A stretch of 64,000 nucleotides of DNA from Quillaja saponaria (taxonomy: Eukaryota > Streptophyta > Magnoliopsida > Fabales > Quillajaceae): positions 18,015,001-18,079,000 of the forward strand of contig CM055605.1 of assembly GCA_029379385.1 (NCBI GenBank), read 5' to 3'. The notes beneath the pieces were generated by a model. It did not search any database. It was not told the DNA's origin and saw nothing but the letters and a program-made list of their open reading frames with translations. The position numbers were made by a program, and so were the translations under genes. Below are positions 1 to 10,668 of this stretch, one piece after another (position 1 is the stretch's first letter; each line of letters starts with the position of its first letter).

Positions 1-607
1 TTATTTGATAGACAAAATTAACCATAATGAATTAAAAGCCTATTGAATTTTTATTTTTTACCATAGCTAACCTTAACACCAACCTTAACCCTAAATGAGG
101 AGCCTTTAAAGGACTAGAGGTGGCCATGGCTCCCCCAAAAATTTTCAAAAACATTAATATTATAATTCAAAATTGATTTTTAACTTAAATTTCTTTTTTT
201 GTTTAATATCGTGGCCCCTCAAAAGTAAAAATCAAATAATTTTTTTTTTTTTACTACAAAACTAATGAGTTAAAACTTAAAACCCAAGACTAAACTAATG
301 GGTTAATTGTTTTTTTTTTTTTTTCTATTACTATTTTGGAATATGTTTATATAAGATTTTAGTCGGCCCCCCAAGAATAAATGTCTTGCTCCGCCACTAT
401 TTAGCCTTAACGCTAACCCTAACCCTAACCCTAACCTCAATTCTAACTTAACCCAAACCCAAACCCCAACCCAAACTTAACCATAACCCAAACTTCGTCT
501 CTAAAATCCAAAATGCTGTTTTTTAGTAATGACCCCAACTTAACCTTAACCCTAATCCTAAATTAAAATTTTTTGTTCTTATGAGTAATTTTGTCTATCA
601 AGTAAAA
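1..607. mobile_element. MITE-like inverted-repeat element rich in telomere-like motifs
   Basis: The first ~20 bases (core TTTGATAGACAAAATTA) reappear as a reverse complement at about 586-604, so this block is bounded by terminal inverted repeats. Its left end may be cut by the window edge. Both arms contain degenerate TAACCC/TAACCT repeats (about 65-95, 405-490, 535-562). The middle (about 113-400) looks like a different inserted repeat: it opens with GGTGGCCATGG and closes with GCTCCGCCACT, with poly-T stretches inside. No coding capacity is visible. The inverted ends are read directly; the MITE class is inferred. Confidence 0.45.
414..437. repeat. Interstitial telomere-like CCCTAA repeats
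   Basis: Three tandem copies of CCCTAA, with degenerate TAACCC/TAACCY variants on both sides. The unit is 6 bp, unlike the usual 7-bp plant telomere unit CCCTAAA. The tract is short and embedded in an inverted-repeat element, so it is not a chromosome end. Confidence 0.6.
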
Positions 608-1529
608 GAGATAAAGTGATAATTAATTATTATCTTCTCATTAATTATAATGAGAAGTTAATTGTATTAAATTCTTATTGAGAATTTTAATTTGGGTAGA
701 TTTACAATACCATAATTAATTCTTAACCAATGTCCTAAATTGTTTTATTTTTATTATACTTTTTAATATTTTAAATTATTTTATTTTTTCGGACTCTTTA
801 AATTAATTAATTGTTATGTCAGCTTATTCTTACTAGTAAGTTTTTTCTCTTTAGAACTCTTTTATATCATTTATTTGTTTAATTTGAACTGATTGTTAAC
901 ACAATGAAATATATATTTTATTTCTTTAAATACTCAACTATATTACATCTTCTTATAAGTAATTTTTAATTTCATACTCCCGTTTATTTTTTAAACAGAC
1001 ATTTTTTGATGTTATTATTAATGAAGTCTTAATAAATCAAGTTAAAAAGAAAAACTTAAAATTAATATTAACAAATCAATGTAAACTATTTGTACTATAG
1101 AAAAATGATAATAATTCTTTGTAGCAAACAAAAAAAGTGTTTTAATTTAAAACATAAATTAAGAGATAATTTTTTCATAGAAAAAGTAGATAATGTAAAA
1201 ATAAACTTTTAAAAAACACTAAAATTTTAAGATGAATTGAAAATAAACATAAAGTTACAAAGAATTTTAAAGATAGAGTTAACAAACAATAAAATAAATT
1301 TAAAATCTATAAATATTTAATGTAAGAAGGAGAGAAAATAAATTAGAATTATAATACAAATAACAAGAAATAAGTCAAAAGAAATAAATAAAGGTGTTTT
1401 AAAAAAAATTAAATCTCATATTAATAAATAAGTCGTGATCCTAATTGCAATTAGGTCACCCAATGACATTTTAATCCTACAAAAGAGCTAATACCACATG
1501 GCCCAGGTTTGCAACCAAAATAATGGCTT
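608..1529. other. AT-rich intergenic DNA
   Basis: Very AT-rich sequence with poly-A and poly-T stretches. I see no exon-like reading frame, RNA gene or clear repeat boundary. Confidence 0.5.
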
Positions 1530-3396
1530 GGCTTAATTACACTTCAGTCCCTAGAGTTTAATTTTGAATTCAATTTAATCTTGAGTGTTTAAGTTATTGT
1601 AATTGGGTCTCTCTATAGTTTCATTTGATCATCTAAACCCCTGCAGTCAAGTGCCATTTAAATTAAGTTGATGACAGTGACATGGCGCCCACGTGACATA
1701 ATTGTCTAATAAAAAAGAGCCACATGTAAAACATATTTATTTAAAAAAATTAAATACATAAAAACAAAACAATTATTATTTTTTTCTTTCTCTCTCTTTC
1801 TCACCGCCACCTTGCTCACTCGAATTCCTCCATAGTCACCATACCTCCATTCTTACATAGCCACCATATTTTTCATTCATCCATAACCACTATACCTCAA
1901 AAATCAAAATCACTACCAAATTCACAAACCCCAAATCATCTCTTAAACAAATAGTAAAATCCTCAATTTCTAATGAGACCTACATCAATTTTGAAAGTCT
2001 CCCCTACATAGCCATGAATTTGCTAATCAAGCTCCTCAATTTGTAATGAAATTTTGTGATATTCTGATTTCTACTGATAGCTGCCATTATTGTGTGCCAG
2101 TGAAGGTATTAGATTAAGCTATGTGTATGAATGTCGAGATCTTCCTTTCATTATAAACCCCAGATCTATCCTCCTTTGAGTGTGGGTACCATTGGATGAA
2201 TCTATCAAGTCAAGGTTAATGTGCATAGCAGTAAGGATGGTGCATCGCCTATTTTTTGTTCTCACTCAAGAGCCAAAACGAAAATGCCTTCCACCTACTT
2301 TATTAGACCTTCGTGTTATAAACTTACAGGATCTCATATATGAATTTAGAACATATTAGTAATAAGGTTTGCGTATCTGATTGAGCCATGAATATCTGGA
2401 ATCTCAACTGAGCAAGCCTAAGTAAATGAGGCAACTCTTAATGAAGCAAGATACATATATATAGAAAGGAAAGTGGACCTAGCTATTTAATGATATATAA
2501 AACTCTAAGTGTCTTCCCATTAAAGACTCCTAAAGTCACTCAGCCTACACTTACTGCCAATCCATATCTAATTAGATAAGATATATAATCAGATAAAAAG
2601 TGTGCTTAAGTCCTATCCCAAATTATCACATAAAATTATATGGGCTTTTACCAGCATGTTTCAAATAGACCAAACATTAAGTCCGTTTTATTATTAAAAC
2701 AAAATCATACAATTAATGACAGCCCACATATGAAATTTCTAACACTTCAACCTAAGCATTCTACCCTTTTTGAATTAGAATAAACTACCACACCATTGTA
2801 TTACAAAAGAACAGTCCTTTGGCCCCTGACTAGCAATTCTTACTAGATAGATCTGTCTTCCATAATGTCAATTTCTACGATTTGCAACAACTCTAATTAG
2901 AGTTAGGGTTTATACTTAGCTCTGGGTTTTTTCATTCGTTTTCATGCATGTCTATTTATGGTTTTTGGATTAGTTACTGTTGTTATTAATGGTGTTGCCA
3001 ATTTGTGAAGATAAATTTTTGTGCGAAAGTTTTTTGATAAGGGGGGAATTGGTTAGAAGAATGGTGGTGGGGTGGGGACCAAGAAGGAAGAGAGAAGAAT
3101 TATTTCGTTTGTTTGTTTGTTTTTTCATGTTTTTCTTAAATTAGTATTTTTCTTCTTAAAAATAATTTAATTTTGATATAAAATATATATAAACCACGTG
3201 ATTACTCTTCAGTCATCACTTGTTGGATATGGTAAAAACTATCTGTCCACATCAACTAATTGGTGTTAATTTAAATGACAATTGATGATGGCTTAATTGC
3301 ATCAAATGAAACTAGGGACCCAATTGCAGCAAGTGATACAGTAAGGACTAAATTGAATTCAAAATTAAATTATATGATCAAAAATATAATTAAGCC
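1530..3396. mobile_element. Non-autonomous DNA transposon with long TIRs (MULE-like)
   Basis: The left end (GGCTTAATTACAC...) and the reverse complement of the right end (GGCTTAATTATAT...) align for roughly 160 bp. Shared blocks include TTTAATTTTGAATTCAATTT, AATTGGGTC, AGTTTCATTTGAT and CATTTAAATTAA. Weaker similarity continues inward, including a CACGTG box and a CT-rich stretch. The only matching flank is CTT on both sides, so the target duplication is unclear and the superfamily is inferred from the long TIRs. No transposase frame is visible. The right end lies 77 bp before the SMG9 start codon, so the element occupies the position of that gene's promoter or 5' UTR. Confidence 0.6.
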
Positions 3397-3473
3397 CTTG
3401 ATAATCGTCTCAGGTCTACGGTAAACTTATTAGTAAGTGGAAAAGCCCTACGCTGACCTACACACCAGAATTA

Positions 3474-6400
3474 ATGGCAGCTTCAACCGCCGGGAGCGGT
3501 TCGTCCAATCGCTCACCGTCTCCTCATCCTCCAAAAATCCTGTTGGCAAAGCCCGGACTAGTGACGGGTGGGCCGGCTGCAAGTAAATTCGGACGCGGTG
3601 AAGAAGAAACAGCGTCGCTTAGGTCCCGTCTTCCTCCAGTTGGTTCCCTCAATCTTCTCTCTGACTCCTGGGAATTCCACATCGATCGCTTTCTACCTGT
3701 AATCTCTCCCTCTGTAATTTTATATCTATGCCCAGAAAGTGTTGGAAAGCTAAAGAAAAATTTGCTTTATTTGATCTCTTAAGAATAATTCCGTAGAACA
3801 AAAGCACTGGAGCTTCCAATATGTAGGACTTTGTTTGATAGGACCAATATATAGGAAATGTAAATATAAGTGGGATAGTGGCATTTAGAACTATTATGCA
3901 TCCGCTTTTTAAGCATTCAAACTAAGCAAAAGGCAGTAACCCAGATGGAAAATAATTACCCTTATTGTTTTACATATTGCAGTTTTTGACTGATAATACT
4001 GATTTTACGGTGGTTGGAATAATTGGGCCACCCGGAGTTGGCAAGTCGACAATTATGAATGAACTTTATGGGTTTGATGCAAGCTCACCTGGTGAGTTAT
4101 TCATTTTTAATATTATACATGTTTCTCTTCCCTGGTTGGCCATATAGACTAATACATGAATCACTCCATTACTAATGTAAAGAATCTTCTAATAAAACTT
4201 TCCTATTAAGACACATTGGAGGAAATACTTCATATTTATTGTTCTATTGCTTTTGAACTTGTAATTTGACAGAGGGTCTATAGTGCCTTTCTTCTGTAAT
4301 GATTAATTATAGTAATGGCTGACAAAGTTCTTATGAAGAAGTAACAGGACCAATTGTGTGCTTGGAGCCTTGAGCTGCTTTCAGTTTAGTTTATGTTGCT
4401 TGGAATATTTTTCTGTTATCTCTTTGGATCATTGGCATAACATACTTTACTTTCTCTCTCTTTACTGACAAGTGGTTTAGATTAGATTTAGCATAAGGCT
4501 TAGAGAAAAATGTGCAGATATTTATTATTGAATTTTTTATAAAGAAACATTGAGAAGAATTTTTTGGTTTTGGGGTTCATGCTTAAAAGATAGAGAAGAA
4601 GATATTCAAAGTGCTGCAGAAGTAAAAGAATCATAAGAGAGAAATGAAATTATAGAAGTAGAAGGGAGAATGGAACTAAAATCTGTAGTCTTGTATGAAA
4701 GGAAGTTCCCTGCAAATTATAGTCTAGTCCTAAAAGGAACAACAATCTGTCGTGTGAAATTGAATCCAGCCAACTTAATTCTATTTAATTGGGTTAGCTA
4801 CACGAACCCTCGTATAAACTATTTAGTATTGGCATGAATTCTCTCAGTTCAATCCTATAAATAGCTACACTTTCTACCAAATCTTTTAGACTCTTACATT
4901 TGATGTTGCTTCTTCCAATGTCATTCTTAGTCTTCCATTTTTCCCCTTCTTACTGGATATGCTCACTCTTCAGCATCGATGCATTTGCATTTCTAGGGTG
5001 TATATGTGCTAGATATCTTAGATCACTCTCCCTTGTTTATACTTCTCTAGAACCGACCTAGACCTTTGATCAAATATCTTTATTTCACATTGTAGCAAAC
5101 ATTCTATTTTCGCGTTGTCATTTCTGGTTCTCTTCTGTTATTGGTTTTATTGTCTCTTGATGTTCCATAACAAAGAGCTATAAAGCATAGTAAGGCGTAA
5201 GGCAATACCATAAAGTTTTCCTTTTACCTTCAAAGGTGTCTTTTGATCACAGAAACCTCAAGACACTCCTCCATTTTATCCACCTTCCCTAATTTGTGAG
5301 AAACACACTCTTCAATCTCAGAATCATTTTGTAAATGGAAATGCAGTTGGCATTTCTCATTTCTTCAATCCCCACTAAAATAATCATTTCTTTTTTTGCT
5401 GTTGCCAAACAGGCAATCAATGTATTCATTTTAGTCCTACAACTGTACTGAACCATAAATCCATAGGTTTTAGAGCTTGTATCCATTTTTTATGTTAGTT
5501 AAGCACAAATTTTTAGTCTCATGGACAAGGATAGTATCATATGTTGGAATAGAGCACCAAGTGCTATGTCCTGAATTTGTCTCGCACATAAGCCAATCCA
5601 ACTCTACAACAAAAAAGGGGAAAACATCAAAGTAGCTCCTTGACATAGGCCTATATAATTATAAGAATCATGCATGAATCAACCAAATCAGAGGTGAAAA
5701 ACCGATAACATCCCTGCTAAAAGTTTTACTAATTTCCATACTAATTACTTTTTTTTAAAAAACAAACTGATATATTTAAGAGGAATTGAAGGAAATTCAG
5801 TCCTAGCTTTTCTATCTTCATCTTGTTCATGGTCTCCAATCATTCTTAGTTCGTGAGTCTTAATACACCTTACAAACTTACAGTTGCTTTCATTCTTCAT
5901 AGTTTCCGAAATAGGTTCTGTTAAGTGTTAACAACTTGTTACTTCCATTTCTCATGGATCACCTCATCTTTAACCAAAACTCTATTACCATAGTCTTCGA
6001 TGTATTTAACAAAGTCTACATGCATACTTCCTGCTCGTGTAGCTTGACAACTCTTACAGATATGTTTCTCCCTTCCTTTTGTTTCTAGCTTACTGGACAA
6101 CTTGCTCTATGCATTAAATCTAGCCTCTTTTACAGCCTTTATAGCTTCCTTTCCAAGTCAGTCTGTGTTCTTCATAACTTTCTTCAGTTTATCCTCTTTC
6201 TTTTTCTTCTTATCTTTAATTCTTTATATAATTAAATGCTTGAACATCCTCATTCCACCAGCATGTTTCTATCCTACGGGTCCACCTTCCTTAGATAATC
6301 CTGCCATCTTATTCTACAAGGAGTTTGCATCTCATATACTCCCATCTAGCTTTCTTCATTGTTCTTTTATTGGATACAACACACTTTTTTCTATTTGAAT

Positions 6401-8473
6401 TAGGCTGAGGATCTCTAGTAACTCTTAATTGTAGTTTGCCATCTGCTAATTTGAACACCTAGGGCCACAAATCTCTGTTGTACAGCTGCACTTGAGGGTA
6501 TTAGTTCGCAGTTAACACTTATTCTTCATTCTCTCTCTGTGAATAAACTTTTAGACTAGCATCAGAGCCACTTCTAAAAAGGAATCTGGATGATTCCTTC
6601 TTTCTGAACCAAGTATTACCAAGAAGATATCTATGATTCTTATATCCTCCTAACCAATAATAATGTGATTTTCTTCTCCTCACAAACATCATTTTAGTTG
6701 CTGCAGAAGGGTGTCCCTTAGACTAGGCTAGGCTTGCATTCATTTTTTGTTCTCTGCATGCTCAGTTGTGTATTGCTTGGTAGTCAATACAAATGCACCT
6801 GGAGGGCATAGAACTGGAAGTTCTCATCCTCCATCATAGTTCTTGAAGAGAAGATGTTCAACAAGAGCCTAAGCTTCACTGTACTTGCGCGCTTGTGTAT
6901 CACTTATCTCAAGTACTTAGACTATCAGGATTTGTTGAGTTTCTTCTAAAAATACCCTTATATATGTTTATATGGTCACCTGAAATATAAATTTACTGAA
7001 TGCTCAAAATACTTTTTTTACAAGTGCTGGACAGATTGACACATCAACAATTAGTTTTGAATCATTGGTCTTGATTATGGAACTAATCTATACCATTATA
7101 AAAACAAGAAGGAATGTTTGGTTTCCACCCTTCCAACTACTCTTTTTCACATATGAAATGTCAAATAGAAAACTAAACAAGTCATCTCTTAGAAAGATTA
7201 TTTTGACCATTGAAGACTTTTGCCCCATGATCCATCCTATAAAATAGGTAACCTTCAAAATCCATCTTTCAAATTTTGATTTTTTTTTTAAAGACAACAA
7301 AATTTAATGGGCTTTAGTTTAGGAGAAATGTATGATGACTTCTTTACCAAAAAAAGAAAAGAAATGTATGATGACTCCAATAACTGTAGATCATTTTTAC
7401 TTCCATTCAAGAAATCCATCCAAATATTGAGATATTAAGTTTATCCTATCATCTTTTTATTCGAGTGTTAGTCATCTTCGTCACTGACTCCCTGCTAATT
7501 TAACAATTTCATTCTGTTCTGGAACCTATTTCAAATTTCTCATTTTGTTGTAAATGAGCTTCCATGGTAGAATGATATCATCTCCGCAAAGTTTCTTTTA
7601 GGAGAAGTCAAAATTGACTACTCAATACTCATGAGCATTATCTTCATTTAACTATTCCTTCAGTCATTCTTCAAGTATGGTTCTGGTACTTCCATAAGAT
7701 AACTATTAGGAATATAATATTATTATATTCCTAATATTGTGTAATAATAACTTTAATGCCCTAGCTAGCAGGGATGTTACCACCTTTTGCAATACAGTCT
7801 GAAGATAATAGAGCAATGGCAAGGCATTGTTCTATGGGCATTGAACCAAGGATTTCTTCTGAACGAATCATCCTTCTTGATACCCAGGTATGGTGCCATG
7901 GTCTTTGTTTAAAATGCTACCACCTTTTGAGTTATATAAAAGAGTGTTAAGAAATCATGTCTTTATATCCCTTGTTTGGTGTAGAATGCTTATAGATTTA
8001 CTTTGGACATATGTTTTTCCCTATTATGTATTATATTTTCCTGAAAATTAAGATTAAGAAACAAACGCTGAGATGGAGAAAAAGAATTTAAAATTTCTGG
8101 TGTAAGTCTCATTAGGAAATATCCATTATATGCGAAAGGGGTTGTGGTTCGAAGTTTTGGGTTTAGGTTTTGCAACCAAAGAAGAATCCATTTAGAATTT
8201 TGTTGATTGAATTTAAGTTGGAAAGGTTTGATTGTCAAACCACGAAATAATTATAGCTATTCTCCCTGCGAAGTACTTCATCAATAGGCTGACACTTCTG
8301 TACTAGGAGGATGCTCCCTCTGGTCAAAAATCTTTGCTAACATAAGGTGAGACTTGAGGGACATATGTTTATCTTTTTTGGCTTAATTGCTATAGTTGAA
8401 CAATGATGTATAGATAATGGTGGATGCAAGAACTTTAAGGTTTATATACATTATTTTCTGGATTTATTTTGGG

Positions 8474-8509
<36 letters not shown>

Positions 8510-10668
8510 CGGGGGGGGAGGGATTGTGCTGTCGGAGTTGGCACTAATTAATTGTTTTTTGAGTTGCAGCCTGTATTTAGTCCATCTATACTAGCCGAGA
8601 TAATGAGACCAGATGGCTCATCCACAATTTCAGTTTTAAGCGGAGAATCTCTGTCAGCAGAGTTGGCTCATGAACTTATGGGTATTCAGGTAATTGGTAG
8701 CATAATCTTATTATCCATATGTAAATTATATTTTTAGCCTTTATCATGTTCTCTTCTGTTGTGCTGCGGGAGGTAGAATATCTAATGAACTCAGCTATTT
8801 TGGGATGCTGCAAGGGATTTTTCTAGCTTGGTGTTCTTCTGGCATCCATTTGTCACATTCTGCTCGTGGTGTCAGAGGGTGTTCATGATGATAGCATGTG
8901 GCGTTTGATGTTGACGGTAAGCTTTGTATCTACTGATAGTTTATTTTTAGTTCTGAGATCACTGATGTGTTCTATAAATTTTGGTTTTTGTCAATTTGAA
9001 ATCAGCTGTTTTGGTGCATCTATATTGTCGTTTCTCATTTTAAGTTCTTTTGTGTAGCTGAGCTGGTAACTTGATTTGAACATCATGGCATATATTCTCT
9101 TGTTGGCCTTTCTAGTCTATCACTTTACTCCACCATGCCATACTCAATACATTTTACTTTGCAGGTTGACTTGTTGAAACATGGCATACCGGATCCATCC
9201 TTGTTGACATTAACCCTTTCGCAGAGCTCTAGTACAGGGCTTGAGAAAGAAATAAAAATCCAAGAAGGTGAAGAGTATATGGCTGTTCCAGTTTTTGTGC
9301 ATACAAAGTGAGCAATCTTTTTATAGCCTTTTCTCAATTCCAGTTAGTATTTCTTCATTGTATCTATGATGTCATCAATGGAAAAGAGGACACGTTGACA
9401 ATGAAAAGTTGCCTTCAATTGATTCTTGAGTCATTGTTTGATAATTTAATGAGAAGATTATAGGCTAAGAGATGACTCGTGTTTTGGTGTATGCCCTAGT
9501 TTCTAATTGCCTAATTTATGATTGAGGTGCTCACTGTTATCTCATAAATTTACTGAGTCCCCACCCTTCCCCTCTTTTTTTTTTTTTTTTCAGTGTCATT
9601 ACCTACAATAAAGCAGATAGGTGTAAGGGTGATGGTAACATTAATAACTATAGATTTGTGTACTTCAATAAATCAAAGTATGGCTAAGTGCAGCATACTT
9701 CATATAATTATATGCTCATTGCTTATTTGGTTTGTTCTTGAAAATGGTGTTATTGGTATAGATTGTGGTCTAGCAATGAGTGATAGGAAAATGCTAAGTA
9801 CAATTTTTTTGTAAAATTTTTGATTTAGCTGTATAAAGTTCTGACATAATTCTTTAAATACAATGTGATCCAACTCAAAGTGGAGATCTAATTATCCCTA
9901 TCTACTGGTTTAAAGCGCTTTAGCCATGCTTGTTTAAATTACAAGTGTATATCATAGGTGCATTGTAAAAATTTCATCGTCTTTTACATGGTGTGGACCC
10001 TTTCTTGAAACTTATCATTTGTTGCACTTGTACACGCTCTGTGTTTGTTGGCAGCATAAAAGTCTTATACTTCTCTTTCCTGTTTTCCTTCTGAAATCTT
10101 GTGTGGGGTGAAACAATATTCTGTATTTTATTTTGATTTGTGTAGGCTGCAAGATCAAGATTTTACTCAACAAAATGTTGTGAAATTGAGGAAGGCACTT
10201 GCACAGTATTTTAACACCTCCTCATTCTTGAGAGAACATGGAAATATGTCAAAAGTGCAGGTCTCCTCTTCTGTGATGCCAACTGATACTCTTAAATGTC
10301 TGGATTCTAGCATGCTGAAGCTGTATGTTGTCCCATCTAAAAACAAAGATGAACACACTAGCTCTCAGTATGAAAGTCATATTTCTGCACTATGGAGATT
10401 GCGGGATCAGGTCTTTCAATCTCTAAACTTGTTAAGGTTTTATGGACTAAGAACTTGTTTCTTTTCTCTTGTATAAAAGGCAATTTGAATTGACATGTTC
10501 TTCTATTTACTTCAGATTTTATCCATGAATTATCCATCTTTTAAGAGACCTGCATCGGAACGTGAATGGTTGAAAAGTTCAGCCAAGATTTGGGAATTGG
10601 TGAAGAACTCCCCAATCATATTAGACTACTGCAAAATGCTTCAAGGTTCGGGTATGTTTAGGAGGTAG
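3474..10668 (+). CDS. SMG9: SMG9-like nonsense-mediated mRNA decay factor (8 exons, 406 aa)
   Basis: The exons, all with GT-AG junctions and consistent phase, are 3474-3698, 3983-4091, 7772-7887, 8570-8689, 8827-8916, 9165-9307, 10146-10410 and 10516-10668, giving 1221 nt with the stop. In animals SMG9 works with SMG8 to control the SMG1 kinase that phosphorylates UPF1 in nonsense-mediated decay; the plant role is inferred from that family. The N-terminal ~45 residues are low-complexity (Ser, Pro, Gly). The conserved block SLRSRLPPVGSLNLL follows. The G-like domain has a P-loop GPPGVGKST at residues 90-98 and the SMG9-style motif LLDTQPV at about 146-152 in place of a normal G3 box. The C-terminus has WELVKNSPII and ends GMFRR. 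Nothing is truncated. Intron 2 is 3.7 kb and contains an antisense LINE relic. The start codon is the first ATG of the frame and opens the conserved N-terminus. The family assignment is confident; expression cannot be seen here. Confidence 0.93.
4790..6300 (-). mobile_element. RTE-type LINE relic, antisense in SMG9 intron 2
   Basis: On the minus strand, broken frames resemble the non-LTR reverse transcriptase proteins common in plants. From right to left they show a WWWNEDVQ-like block near 6250, then KEAIKAVKEARF (about 6110-6150) and a VKYIEDYGNRVLVKDE-like block before the RT core (about 5960-6030). Near 5200-5280 there is an LGKVDKMEECLE...IKRHL stretch like the LG..D....W.....VLCDRRIPLKLKGKF region. 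The 3' end near 4790-4860 matches the usual '...NSLYEGSCS / GTAGCCGACCCC' type tail. Many stops and frameshifts are present and much of the RT core is missing, so it is dead. It is opposite in orientation to SMG9. Confidence 0.68.
7704..7736. repeat. Perfect 16-bp palindrome before the SMG9 exon 3 acceptor
   Basis: TATTAGGAATATAATA, one T, then its exact reverse complement. It ends 35 bp before exon 3 (7772), in the zone where the branch point is expected, and it contains a CTAAT branch-like motif in its right arm. In RNA it could form a stable hairpin. Confidence 0.7.
8471..8522 (+). repeat. Long G homopolymer in SMG9 intron 3
   Basis: An uninterrupted run of 34 G (8476-8509), one C, 8 more G, then AGGG, preceded by GGGTT. 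It lies about 50 bp before the exon 4 acceptor. In a genome this AT-rich it stands out. It could form G-quadruplexes, or its length may be an assembly or polymerase-slippage artefact. Confidence 0.85.

Noticed and set aside
414..437. True chromosome end (telomere)
   Set aside because: Only three clean units, 6-bp rather than the plant 7-bp unit, and embedded in an inverted-repeat element with genes following.
6102..6398. Plus-strand 98-aa open frame in SMG9 intron 2
   Set aside because: Ser/Phe-rich shadow frame opposite an RTE LINE relic; no splice signals or recognisable domain.
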